Assembly: GCF_018139145.2 (NCBI RefSeq)
Contig: NC_059478.1
Span: forward strand, 17,963,001 to 18,027,000
DNA length: 64,000 nt
Direction: 5' to 3'
From: Gymnogyps californianus
Taxonomy: Eukaryota > Chordata > Aves > Accipitriformes > Cathartidae
The notes beneath the pieces were generated by a model, which was given only the letters and a program-made list of their open reading frames with translations, was not told where the DNA came from and ran no database searches. The position numbers and the translations under genes were made by a program. Each line of letters starts with the position of its first letter. Positions within the stretch are counted from its first letter, which is position 1. Below, one piece after another: positions 44,314 to 56,700 of this stretch.

Positions 44314-44560
44314 GCGGGGCGCGGGCTGCCGCGACGCGCCGGGGTTTTGCCTGCTGCCGCCTTTCGCCGACCGCCCCGCCGCCACCAATCCCGGCCCTCG
44401 GCGGAAGCCGCGGCTCCGGCCAATGGGACCGCCGGTCGGAGGAAGGCGCGCTGCTATTGGCCGGCCGGCGGGGAGAGGCCCGCCCCGAGCGGCGACCAGC
44501 GGCGCGCGCGGGGCGTTAGGCGGCGCGGCGGGTTCGGGCCTGGGCCTGTGCGGGGCGCGG
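44314..44560 (-). other. CDC7: Candidate non-coding exon 1 of CDC7
   Basis: On the minus strand the best donor in the CpG island is CGC|GTGAGT, exon side ending at 44314 with GT at 44313-44312. Joined to the acceptor before 41664 it would give a 5' UTR exon and a 2.65-kb first intron. The start (high-coordinate) edge is a guess. The CCAAT boxes lie only 70-145 bp upstream of this donor, so the real exon may be short or placed differently. Confidence 0.4.
44385..44460. promoter_or_regulatory. Three CCAAT boxes with even spacing (NF-Y-like)
   Basis: CCAAT occurs at 44385-44389 and 44420-44424 on the plus strand, and as ATTGG at 44456-44460 (CCAAT on the minus strand). The starts are 35 and 36 bp apart. 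Multiple CCAAT boxes at roughly 30-35 bp spacing are typical of NF-Y-controlled cell-cycle promoters. Binding itself is inferred. Confidence 0.6.
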
Positions 44561-44632
44561 GGCCGGGGCGCGGGCGCGGGAGCGCAGCCCCTCCGCTGGT
44601 GGGGCGGCGGGTGAGGGCCGGGCTGGGCCACG

Positions 44633-44658
44633 GCTACAGCTACAGCTACAGCCACAGC
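44633..44658 (+). repeat. (GCTACA)n hexanucleotide microsatellite
   Basis: Three GCTACA units followed by a GCCACA variant at the right part of the CpG island. Short and of no evident function. Confidence 0.75.
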
Positions 44659-44930
44659 CCCGCCGCCCCGCGCAGCCGTGCTGCGGCCAAGGGGCGGGCA
44701 GCGCGGCCCGGCTCGCCCCCGGTCGCCGCCACCGGCTGCCTGGACATCGTGCGGTGGGGGCTGAGCGATCGTCGTTCAGCCAGCGTTGTGCAGGCGTTGA
44801 GCGAATTGCTCGTGTCCGGCTGAGGGACCGCGGTGCCTCTGCCTGAGGAGGGCTCCTCTGCTTCCCCCAGAGGCGGGTGGCGCTCCGCCGTAAGCGCCCT
44901 GGCAGGAGAACGCGCGGAGGCGGTCGGGAC

Positions 44931-47900
44931 GCGTCTTGGAACTGGGAATTGTGCGGGTCTGCTGCTCCACGGGTCTGGAACCGCTTAAGATATCCGTGCT
45001 CTGTACAACAATATTCAGCCCTTATAAATTTTCTTTTCTACATGTGATTATTGCGAAATAATTACAATGCCTGCGTAAGGTCTTGTTCTCATTAGCTCTG
45101 CTCTAAGTCTAGTTAAATAGTCGAGAGTCCATGAAACGACTCTCCATTTACACCAGTAATAACGGAGAACATAACTTGGCTTGCAGCTTTGTCTTATTAG
45201 CTGATTACATAACAAAAGGGATTGCACAGAATACAAAATTAAAAATAAATACGCATCTTGATTCTGGTCTGCGCTGTAGCCGCTGACCGACAATGAGCAG
45301 GACTAGGAAAAGAGACTGTGTATTGGAATTATGTTTTGCTGATGTTTAAAATGGTTGGACATTATCATTATCCATTTTGGTCATTATTTCTTTTTATTTT
45401 AAGATAAAATAACATTGCTCTTGTTAAAGACTAGCTTTCCTGCATTTGATAATGCATAGGTCTCTTGTTCACTGGAATATGAACTATAATACTCATTTAT
45501 TGCATACTTCATGTAGAGATATCTAACTGCACCCCTTGGTAAATAACAACCAAGCCTGGGGTTGCCAGGTTCCCAAGGCAGCATTGTAACTTGGCTATTA
45601 CCTTATAATAAGCTGCGCTTAGATTAACAAAAATGTTCAAAGCAGAAACAGGTTCCATCACTTTTGCTAACTTGTGTCGTTTCCTGTTACACAGTTTAGA
45701 AGGAGGGTGCAGAAACGAGTTGCTGAGCTGCTTTGGTGGTTTTGGTGGGGTTGTTTTGATGTGTGTGACGTTTTTTCCAACAGTTGTTCTAATCTGCACT
45801 TTCTATTTAGAGCTCTAATGAGCCAGTGCAGCAGCTTGAGATGTAGCAAAGTTAACAACGCTAACTCTCAATAATTTCAGTTAAGGGTAACGGTATTTAA
45901 AAGCAGATTGTAGCAAACATGAATTAAATGAGGGATAATGACAAAATAATGTAGGCCAAATTCTGTTCTTTCATTTATCCATGTAATTTTACAGAAGTTA
46001 GAAGGGCAGCATAAACATTCATGAGCGCAGGCTTGTCCTAGTGCTAATGACAGGCACCGTCATTCTAAATTAACCTCGTGGGACAATCTTACCTGCAGTC
46101 ATTTCTGAATACTGTACTGAACCATGGATTACTTTTTCAAATTAATACTTGCAAAATAGCTGGTGATTATTTATGGTTTGCATATTTAGCTCTGCTGCCT
46201 CCTGGCCAGGTCAAGATTTCAGCCAGCCTCCTTGGCCTCCCTACCCTGGAGCTGTCATCATGTGGAATACCGAATCATCACCTTTTCTATACGGCTCCCA
46301 TTATTGGCTTTTCTCTGTCAGTCATATCCATACTACCTTTCTCCCCATCACTTAGGTTGCATTCATGTGCAGTGAGAAATCTGTTTCATTATATCTTCTG
46401 ATCTAGACCCTGTCTAGCTGTGGTTTCTTTCCCTGCAATATCTCAATTTATCTTGGTTCCAACACCTAAAATCATTTTCATTTAGACCCAGGTCATTTAT
46501 CTACCTTGATCACTTGTTCCTCTCTATTTTCTCCTTTCCTATCGATCCAAACGTGTTGTGCTCTCTTGTGCTGTCTTTCCAGTGATTGTGGTTCTCCATC
46601 ATGTCAAATTTACATTTATTCATTTTCACAAGCATAGCTGGCCTTGTAATATAATCTAATATTGTCTCTTATTTTATTGTCCTACTCTTTTTAGTCTGCC
46701 AGAAATGCCAGCCTTGATGCTCACCTTCATTTATCTCTCTAAAAAAGGCTTTTTACCTTCTTGCTTCTCCTCTGTTTAAGGAGGAAGTTCAGTCAAATTG
46801 GCTATGACTCTCCTCATATGAATATCTTCTCAAAAGTCACCTCTTTATCAATGTCTTTCTTCATGTACATGTTCACAGGAGAGTGACAGATTATGTGTAC
46901 CGTTTCCACTATATCTCCTCAGTACTTGCTTAAGTATCTCTAGCTTATTTTTGCTTTATTCAGAATGAATGTAGAATAGGTAAAGGCACGGCTTCTGCTT
47001 TGCTTCTGCACAGCTTCTGTGCCTTTGCTACAGCATGAGACACTCCTCCTTTTCTGTTGGCTTGGGTAAGCAGAAACCCCTTCTTCGCTGTTGGGGCAGA
47101 GAAGGCTCCGTCTTCTCATTCAACACTGAGCTTCCAGGTCTAATGATGCACCAAGGTAGGAACTTCTCAGAAGGAAAGAAAAGAAATTACATCAACTGAA
47201 TACGACAAACAAAGCAGCACGTCTCATGCTCTGCAAGCCAAACTGCTGCACTGTCTTCTCCTGTGGCTTTACCTCCAGGTTGGATCTGAAGGATGAGAAG
47301 CCAAATGACAAGCCAGGCCCATGCAGAACGTTCCTTACGGCTGACAAGCAATTGCCAAAGCCCACCTCTGGGGGCTTGCCAAGAAAGGATCCAAACATTG
47401 CTGTGCGATTGCATCCACTGCTGCCAGAATCTGCAGCTGAATCAAACTTTTTGTATCATCTGCTGACAGATCTAAAAGAATCAGTGCTGACACTAGAGCG
47501 CATCTATTAACCTCTTCCTAGGTGAATTAAACTAGTAGAAGTCTCCCTGTGTTTGTACTGTCCTCCAGCCTTGAAAAAAGATAAGCAAGATCCAGGAAGA
47601 TAATTGATGAACGTATCCAGCACTGACAGAGAGGTAGGAGATCCTTACATCCCCCTGCTGCCAAGAACATCTGCTCATAAATTAGAAACTTAGAATTAGA
47701 AATCGGAAACTACTTAGAAATGAGCAAATAAAGGTGGTTATTGCCCTGGCAGTATTAAAAATATATGTACATATACACATACATACAAAATTCAATTTTA
47801 ATGATAGTATAGACTGTTAAATGTATTATTCAGTCTTCATTAGCCTAAATGCCACATGCTTTCCAACTTTTAATTCCTCTTTTTGTTAGGCAATATGATT

Positions 47901-50900
47901 CTATGGCAAAATTTTGCTCTCTTTAGTACCAGGTTGAGACAAATCTCTTCATGCTATTGTGCCCTTTAGGAATACTGTCAAATTCAATCATTCAGGACTC
48001 GTGAGTCTTGCACTAACATGAAGAGACTGATTTGAAAACCAGGGGACTGAAGTCCTTTTTTCTGTTTTTCATTTTCCATTTCCATACCTTAACCATTTTA
48101 CAGGAAAGCTGAGATTGCCAGCTTTGCTCTCACATGAAAATGAGCACTTCCCGATGCTACACAGCCCTAGAATAATGCACTCAGATGTGGCAGTGACTGT
48201 CTCTGCCAGTATTTTCCTATCAGTTATATCTGAAATGTCAAGAATTATTGTGGTGTCAGAAAATGTACCAGAATATAGCAGCCTCTACAGCCTACTTAAA
48301 GGGAGTTAAAAATAGATATAAAAATTACCTCGGGCAAAGTTGCAGAGGAATTCTTGACCTTTTATAAACTGGGTCTCATTCAAACAAAGTATGTTTTAAT
48401 AAAATCAATAGAAGACATATACCTACGAATAAGAAATATAGGCTCTCCTACACAATGGAAAAGTTTGAAAAGGACTGATGAGTCAGCTGATGAGTTTGCT
48501 GTAGCAAAAAGGGTTCGTGCAAACCTTGACTTACAGACAGAGTGCAGATGTTAATGGTGGCAATTTTTACCTGTATGTGCAAATTGCCGAGGGTGATTAA
48601 GGCATGGTATGCACAGTTCTGATGCTCATGGATACCGAAAAAATGAAGTGAGCATAGAGAAGAGCTACAGAATGATCTGAAGTCAGAGAAAATGCCATGT
48701 AATTGAAGAACGAAAAATCTTAACCTATCCACTGGATCAAAAACATTGAAAGGTGAGTTGACAACAGTGTGTATATATATATACGCACAGGAAAAAATAT
48801 TGAATATAAGGGCCACTTGAGCCTGCCAAAGAGTGAAGTAAGAAGGAATAATGCCTAGTAACTGGAATCAAGCAAATTAAAATAGTGTAGTCTTCAGTAC
48901 CTAATTCAGTACCACTGACAATAAATAATCCTTGGAACAAACAGTTAAGGGCTGTGGTTGATTCCTTGGCTCTTGATGTCTTCAGATTGAGACTCAGTGC
49001 CTTCCTGGAAAACACAGGCTAGCCAAACACAGGCTATGTGTTTGAGTACAGCAGGCTCTGTTCAGGGTTAAATACAGTTGCCTGCAATTTACAGGAGATC
49101 AGACTATATACTCCCATAGTCCCTCTTTTCTCAACTTCATAAATAAATTTCTGTACTTTATAAACTCTCCAAAACCTCTATAAATAATTCTTTTTCTCCT
49201 ACCACCCCAGGTTTAGCTTTCCTTTCCATGTATGCCTTTTCCATATTTGACTATCCTGTCCCACTTGCACAGCACTGTGGCCAGAAAAATATCACTGACA
49301 GGTAATGGGGAGATGACGGCACCCACTTCTTGTCCCAGCTGCCAAGACTGCTCAACATCTCTCAGAGGAGTTTCTTAAGTAGTGTCCCTGGCCCTTGCCT
49401 TTATTTGTCCTCTAGGAGAATGCACTTCAGCCAGCTCAGCTCGCTCTATCGCCAGTCTGGGGTTGTGCTTCAGAGACTTTGTCAGCCTTTAGAAGAAAAC
49501 AAAATAGACAAAATCAAAGCTTTCCTTAGCAGCAACAATCCATTTAAGGTCAATTAAATGTTCTTATATTTGCTGCAGCTTTTGCAATTGCTTACAGCCT
49601 AACAGGAGTATTGGGCTTGGCCAAACTGGTACCTGCGTAACCAAGGGGAAAACTGGCATCTTATGTGTATTAGCTGAGTGCTTTTCCTTTCCCCATGTTG
49701 TATTTGTCTTTACTTGGAGCGTCTCTTTGAATGTAGGGCTACAGTTTTCTTTGTTGTTCTCTATATTTTGCAAACATACAAGGTTTTTCTCATCGTTAAA
49801 TAAGAGATTCTGTTCTAATAGATACGTGGATAACACTGTGCTTTTGCTCCACTATCTGACATAAGGCTGAATCTGGTAACCTCACTTACTGAATAATTGT
49901 GTTGTCATTGGGAATACTCACACATGTAAAATGAGCAGGACTTGGCCCTTTGGTCATATTTTTGTAATAAAAGATAAAATGAGATTTTTAGAAAACTGCA
50001 ACTTATGACCATAATATTTATGAGGCTGTCAGGATTGCACTGTAAAAATTCATATTATTTAATTCTTCACTCTGACACTAAAGCATCATTTCATTTATAT
50101 GCAAATAAGAATATACTCTACTGCTGTTTCTTCACTGAAGAAGCTGTTTGAATTATTCACATTTTATTAATAAAGCTTCATAAATAAGTATTTTTTCTAC
50201 GCAATTGGTACTGGCCAGGGGAGAGAATCTATTTATCAGACTTTGTTATTATGAGCTTCATAACAAAATATGAAGATTTATGGAGTACGTAATTAGACGT
50301 TATGTGATTGTAATGGAAACATTGGGTTATCCAGATGAAATACTCTTTTCTTTATGCATTTCTCCTTGGTAGAGGCACTTTCTGGAAAATGGACTAAACC
50401 CATCCCCATCACTAAGTTCCAAGAAGTGCCTGTGAAAGGAACAGAGCAATTTAATACCTTTTTTTGATCATACACACTGAAATAATTTTGAATAATGAAA
50501 AGATGCCTAAGGAAGACTATAAGGAATGCCAGGGAGAAGCACGCGGGGGAAATGCTGTGCCTCCTCTGGGCAGAGGTGCTGGTCTGCAGACCAAGGATTA
50601 ACTGCGTGTATGACAGTACAATCCACAGCCTGAAACTGCCTGGCCTTTAAACCATCATTTAAGTGTCCAGCATTTAATGTTCCCTTCGGGTACAGATCAT
50701 AGTCAGACTACTCCTGTGGTGAACTCAGTTCTACCTGTGCTGTGAAAGAGGCTGCCTACGGGGCTGAGCCCTGGCACTGAACCCGGGTTCGGCACAGCCA
50801 GGTCTGCAACCTCCTGATGGGTTTAGGCAGAACAGGGATGCCCTGATGCTCTGCTTAGTCAAGGCATCAGCTTCGTCATGCGTGCAGCAGAGGGACTTCA

Positions 50901-51942
50901 GGGACCCAGGTATTTTCTTCAGCAAAATCAGAGCAAGCCATAGGGACTAAAGTGGCTAAAAGAAGTTTCTGTAAATTGCTTTGTCCGAGGTAGGTCCGTA
51001 TATTGCAGTTAAAATAGGCACTTTTTGAAATACTGGTACTGAATTCTCCCTGTGGAGTTGAACTATGAGACACATAGAGCAATACAGTCATGAGATGTCC
51101 AGTGCTATTGCACAATAGCACCTGGGTGCCTATAGATAACTTAAAACAATGAAAATTTAAGGGAAAAAGGCTGGATGTGAAATACCTGCTGAGCATTACA
51201 GATTAGCCCACAGGGTTTTATTGCTGTGTGCTGTAATCCAAGCAGAGTTTTAATCTCACCCACGGTACCTCTGAAATTCACCGCAGCAAAACTACAGTGA
51301 ATTAGAAGCAGTCGAGTACATCCAGGCTGCCTGGGCTTGTGCAGATAGCTGAAGATGTTTTGTGGGAAAAGTTGCTAGCTTGTATTTTGACATTGCCAAT
51401 TGGATATGGACTGATTTTAGTGTCTCTCTGGAAACAAGACCATGGAGCATGTCTTGTGGAACTCTCGCAACATCTCAAAGTTATCAAGACTAAGAAATTA
51501 GCCTGTAATTGTATATATGACTGTTCTTGAACCAATTTTTTGCATGTGAAATAAGGGTCTGCAAGCTGCTATATTGGGCTTCATCCAACTAAGCACTTAA
51601 GCGTGTACATAACTTTAAACACATGTGTAACCTTCTCGATGGCACTGAACTGGGTTGTGTGCTGCTGTTAGCAGCACGTGCTAGATAGATAGGCACGTGT
51701 GTGCTTAGAAGAGCAGCAGGGAGCATTCCTCAATAACAGCTTGCAGCTACTTTGAAGGATCCTGGTTTGGTTGACGGAATCAGGGAGGCAAAGGACGTTC
51801 CAAAAATTTTCAATTCTGCATAGTCATTATGGACCTAATGCTGGTCAGAGCAAAATTTAATCATGTACGTCAATTCTGTGCCATTTTATAAGCGATCAGG
51901 TGTTTAGAATTACAAAATTCCTCAAAACCCCCCCACTTTTTA
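44931..51942. other. Intergenic DNA on the CDC7 promoter side
   Basis: AT-rich; a pyrimidine-rich stretch at about 46180-46960 on the plus strand may be an old inverted repeat element but no family was recognised. GGCCAAATTCTG at 45955 is a possible further MITE end. No HFM1 exon was recognised. A short TA microsatellite lies at about 48773-48784. Confidence 0.55.
51588..51632 (+). repeat. Ancient amniote palindromic repeat fragment
   Basis: It contains AGCACTTAAGCGTGTACATA followed by ACTTTAAACACATGTGTAAC, the second copy of the type seen inverted at 16081-16119. Both are heavily diverged. Confidence 0.4.
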
Positions 51943-52226
51943 TGCTAGCTTTGACTCAAAGGAACCAACTCACAGATGGACTGTAAGCCAAAGCACCTTT
52001 ATTTTCACCTATATTAGAGGGGAGAGCATGGGGTCCGCACTCCTACAAAATGCATCTCCGCCGAGGTAAAATTTCAGTCAGCTGATATAGCAGTTTTATC
52101 AAACATTCCATACATTCTGTGATTAATTCCCAATAAGCAAGCAGTCTGGTTACAAAATTTTAGTGCTCTGTTTTGCCTATTGTAACTAATTTTATGGTTC
52201 CCTAGATAACAAGGCATACTTTAACA
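51943..52226 (-). mobile_element. Probable solo LTR of an endogenous retrovirus (ERVL-like)
   Basis: Read on the minus strand, the block may begin TGTTAAAGTATG (52226) and end in AGCA (51943), giving TG...CA ends. It has an AATAAA signal at 52003-51998 followed by GGTGCTTTGGCTTACAGTCC and GTGAGTTGGTTCC, an arrangement like the R-U5 part of avian ERVL LTRs as I recall them. No internal gag or pol coding sequence is seen beside it. I found no matching 5-bp target duplication, so the edges may be wrong. Confidence 0.45.
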
Positions 52227-53396
52227 GAGCCACCTATCTTCAAGGATAGAGTATATAAAATGTAACCAACAAGACATAATTCTCAGCAACTCTGGTATGG
52301 TATCGTTATCCCTCCTTTTCTTTTGAGGATAAGAATTCACAGTATTTGCTAACTCCTACTCATGCTTAAGAGCGGCCTAGTTATGTCAAGCAAACCTTCA
52401 AGCCATACTAAACTCCATTCCTTAATTCAGCTTGTACAACCACAGATTTTATTTTCATTTATTTTTATAACATTGAGTAAGTCCTGAAAGCACTACATCT
52501 ACAGTACTCACTGCATTAATTTTTGAAGAATCAACATTGTAGCACCATAACTTTCATTTCTGGAGTTTAATTTAAAAAAAAAAAAAAGTAATTTCAGTAA
52601 ACTTTTCTGGAGACTCTTTAAATCTTCTGCATGTCAAATACAAGCTAAAACTTTTAGACAACAGCAGAATGCTGTTATTCCTTTAACAGTACGTATTTGG
52701 TGCCTATTCACAATATTATTCACCATTATTCACCATAAGCAGAGTCAAAACAGAGAGTAAAAAAAGTATAAATGTCTGTTTTGCTGGGATGTCTGTGACA
52801 GCATTGTAGCCAAGAATAACAAATTTTTAAGTCTACAGACATTTGATATGCCAAAAAATTTTTCTTTGAAAATTGACTCAAATTCTAACCCCTAGGACAT
52901 TTTATGAAGCTTTATTTACAAAAAAAGAGTAGTAAAAGGAGCAGAAAAAAATTCTTGAAATGCATGCTAATTTTGGTACGTTTGATCCCCCATGGCTGAA
53001 AATTGAAAACAAAATCAGCTTGTATATCATCTAGAAAGTAAAGTTGTAGACTATTTGCAATATTCTAGTAAGGCTAGAATTAAACATACAGTTGAGTTCA
53101 GAAAATGTGCATACAGTATTCTTCAATTACATAGTTTCACCTACTGGATTCAGTAAATACTGAATCTGGAGGCATGAGTTGTCACCTGCGCATTACATCA
53201 TTTTGTGGGCCTGAGTGGAAGGGATAAGGCACTGATGCAAAAATTCATAAGCAGTTCCTTCCTCTCCACTCCTGGTAGAGGACAGATGCTAATTTTCACT
53301 ACTGAAATGAATGCGAATTTTGCTCCTAGCTCTGCAAAGGGAGGAAAACCAGGGATAGTAATATGATGATTTTTTCCCCCTTTTTTTTTTTGGCAG
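52227..53396. other. Intergenic DNA, no gene recognised
   Basis: AT-rich with many stops; it ends in the T/C-rich tract that precedes the GC-rich block. Confidence 0.6.
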
Positions 53397-53780
53397 TGGT
53401 TACATACATTCAGACTTGCCAGGGCCCTGGGGGCACTGCTGGGCCTGAGCAGCCCTGAGCAGCCCCACCTGGCGCCTCTCCCCGCCCTGCCCAGGCCCCT
53501 ATTCCAGCCCAGACTGGGGCCATCAGTCTGTGCTCTGGTGATGCTGTAACAGTGCTGGTCTCCAGCTCCCCACAGCCCTGCCTGGTCATGGGCCAACCTG
53601 GGGGCTGATGTCCTGGCCCAGCCTTGGGCTGTCCCTGTGCCCAGGGAGGTGCCAGATGGGGGCTGGGGGCTGCCCCTGGCTCCCCCCTGCCCTGCCCTGC
53701 CCTGCCCTGCCCAGCTCCCTGGCTGGTGAGATCCTGCCCACCCTGGGGATCCCTCCCAACTCCCAGCCCTAAGAGAGCTG
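53397..53780. other. GC-rich block of unknown nature
   Basis: A sharp GC-rich segment in AT-rich DNA, with CCTGC and GAGCAGCCC short repeats. It gives overlapping open frames in several frames, which is expected from composition. It is preceded by a T-rich tract ending GGCAG at 53396 and has CTG|GTGAGA near 53723. No recognised protein. It could be a non-coding exon or a GC-rich minisatellite-like insertion. Confidence 0.4.
53686..53712 (+). repeat. (CCTGC)5 pentanucleotide microsatellite
   Basis: Five perfect CCTGC units plus a partial one, inside the GC-rich block 53397-53780. Confidence 0.8.
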
Positions 53781-56700
53781 CCAGCCTTCGATGTGCCCTG
53801 ACAAGAATATTACTATAGCTGAATTTTACTGAGGAAGAAATCCAGCACTCATCATCTTGGTTCTCCATTACTTCTCTCCTCCATTAGAGAGACGTACAGC
53901 AGAGACTGTCCATGGAAGCCTTCCAGACAGGTAGGTCTTGACCCATGTGTTTCCAGCCTGGCAGCTCTCTTTGCATGTAACTGTACGTGCTCCTGGTTCA
54001 AACTCCCAGGTTCTTTGGCCAAAGGCAGCAAACACAGAAACTTAAATCAGGAACCATATATCCTAGTCCAGGCAATTAAGTAACCTGATTTTTAGGCTCT
54101 CCCAGCCCAGCAGTAAATCAGAACAATTATTCAGTCTGGTTTGTGATATACTTGTAGCTTGCTTCTGTTGCCACTTCAGTTTTTCCTTGGGGCAACAACA
54201 CTAAAATCTGAGAAAAGCAATTAATTTCTTGCAGTCTGCTCATACTGAAAGTAGTCATACCTCTAAGTCAGCTGTCTCTGATACTACTGCAGTGCCTACC
54301 AGCTACTGTAGGGATAATAGTTATTGAACTTGGTATATAACCTTTTGGGGCGTTGTTTGGTTTGGGGTTTTTTTTTGCTTTCACTAAGAGGACAGGATAA
54401 CATGCCTTGGAAAGGCATTATTTAAAGTCTGTACTGGTGCACTGTAGAGCTTGTTCTGTATTAAATTCCAAGGATGAATTCTCTTGTGAGTAGTTTGCTG
54501 CGACTTGACCAATTCATTTATTTTTAAAGAAAATTGTCTGACTTTTCCTTTTTTTCTTTACTTGCGGCTACAGGTAATGAAATGAAAACTAGCTTCATTG
54601 TTATGATATGAAAAACTACAACAAGCTGACTTTCCTAATTACATGAAAAGGTGGTAACTTCTGTGAGCTGGTAGAGGAAAATGTTGAAGTTTACTGTGGC
54701 TTCCGTCCCTTGCGACAGGCGTAGGTCTGTGTCAGGATACAGCAGAAGGCCCTTCTCAGGCTCTAGCACAGGGAGGACAGTGATGCAGTGGTGTGGGAAG
54801 GCTGTTCTGTTTCTTCTCCTCTCTGCTTGGCAAAGCATGCCGTGTTTCTAGTCTACTGTGACCTCTGGCAAATAACTGGGAGCCATGCTTTCCTTGTTAT
54901 GAAGTTACATGTTTGGGTGTATGAGACAAGCCCTCTCCAGACAGATGAGGAACAGTACCAAGTAGGACATATGGCTGCATCTGGAATAGGCAGGACAGTC
55001 ATTTAAAAATGAAAAACGAACTTTTTTGAGCCCTCAAATGCCATAATTCTCTAACGTTCCTCTAACCATAGAAACTCATCTAGGAAACTTTATTATGTCA
55101 CATTGCCTTGCCTGTATCTGGTTGCCTGCTTTCTGCCATAGTATGTTTTTGCAGGGTGGCATGTAGTACATTAGTTTTTCCAAAAGTCCTCCCACACAAC
55201 ACCATTTTTGGAGTTTGTGGATCTCTTTCATATCCTCTGTGAGGAAGTATTTTAGTGCTGTAATTTGGTGTGGGCATGCTCCAAGTAGTGGGTTTGGCTG
55301 CACGCAAGCTTTCCAGGGCAGAATTTTGATGACTACATTCTGATTTTTATTTTTGTTCACTCTGTGGTATGCAAACCACAGGACCATATGGCACAGCTAT
55401 AGAAATGTGCGAGCTGATTATGCAACTGCTTCCTATTATAGCTACAAAATATGGAAATGATGAGTTAAATGGATCAAAAATAATGTCACTGTTCAAGAAA
55501 GCAGCAGGCCCCAAACACTTATCTGTGAAAACTGAAATATTGTTGTCCAACAGGCATTTCTAAAATATCTAATGTTAAGAAGACAACTGAAAATGAATTT
55601 AATTCACAAGTAACACAGGGGGTTACACCAGTTCTTTTGCCTAACTGGAAATGGACTTGCTACTAGCATCCCTGAAAGGGGAATGAGGGAGGCAATGGTG
55701 GCTGTTCATACTTCGTCCATAGGAGTTGTCAGCTACCTAATGGCTAGCACATGTATTCCACAAACATGAGGTGTTGAGATGTTACTGGTTTTGGTACAAA
55801 TGTGGTAGTAAACTGACATTTGTGGAAGTCCATGGCAGTCTTCAGATGTTGCTCGCTGTCACAGCAATCTCTCTTATTTTCTCTTTTGTCCCTCTGTTAA
55901 CTGGAATTTGTAGCAAAATCAGAGTCACTCAGAAACGGGTATTACCATACAAAGTTTGAAAACAAATGGGAAAGCAGTAGGTTTCGGATAGCAGAAGCAG
56001 CTTAGGAGCAGTTTTATAAACAATGCTGGTAAAACTGTAACAAAGGACAGAATGGAGAATGGTGCTAATTGGGGGGAAAAACTCACAGGAACATTACAGC
56101 TTTAATTTGGAGTTGCTGGGGAAAGCTGAGAAGTCGTCACGTTTGTCCTAGTTACAAGGATCCTTAAGCTGTTGTGGAAGCATACAACTTAGCAGGGTGT
56201 CTTCCTTCAGAGACTTATGAGTAAGGGAAAAGAAATAAGGCAACTGTAATACCCCTCTCCCCTATGAACACTGCTTTTGATGCCAGAAGAAAGGCTGAGA
56301 GGTTACTCTATCACGATCCCTATTATATTCAATATTCTTGTAGCCACAGGCTTTGTGTCCTAACCATTCCCTCTCAACTCTGAAAACCCAATTTCCTCTT
56401 CGCTTTTATCCAAAATACACCCTTTGGACACAGTTAGGGGTATTCTCTGTTGCAGATGGTCTGTTTATCCCAGGGCACTCTTGCATAGCACTGACCAATG
56501 GGACCTTCCTCTCCACTGACTTTATCTGCATTTGTATACATACAATGCAAACAAAGCTGTGTGTAACACAGTCTTACTTGATAGCATTTGGTACCCACAC
56601 AGCTCTGATGAAAGTTACTTCCTAAGGAGAGGTGGAATGGAAAGTCAAGCCTTTAGATGAAAAGGTAGTCTGGAGAAAATCCATGGAGGAAAACAAGGAG

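Larger units (their letters stand above)
43860..44930. promoter_or_regulatory. CpG island, CDC7 promoter region
   Basis: This is the only strongly GC- and CpG-rich block in the window and lies just upstream of CDC7 in its direction of transcription. It has GC boxes (CCGCCC near 44372 and 44476, GGGGCGG near 44600), CCAAT boxes, and an E2F-like TTTCGCC at 44362-44368, with no obvious TATA box. It may be bidirectional, since half of it lies on the far side of the CCAAT array, but I see no supported gene on the plus strand. Confidence 0.85.

Noticed and set aside
43595..44614. A 339-codon open frame on the plus strand across the CpG island
   Set aside because: It is rich in Gly, Arg, Pro and Ala as any frame in GC-rich DNA would be, has no known domain, and overlaps long open frames on the other strand. 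It starts in AT-rich sequence without promoter or splice support.
44089..44655. A 188-codon open frame on the minus strand in the CpG island
   Set aside because: Pro/Arg/Ala-rich composition artefact. It overlaps the CCAAT array and the candidate exon 1 and is not in frame with CDC7.
53410..53868. A 152-codon minus-strand frame through the GC-rich block
   Set aside because: Low-complexity Gly/Ala/Gln-rich translation of short tandem repeats; no recognisable family.
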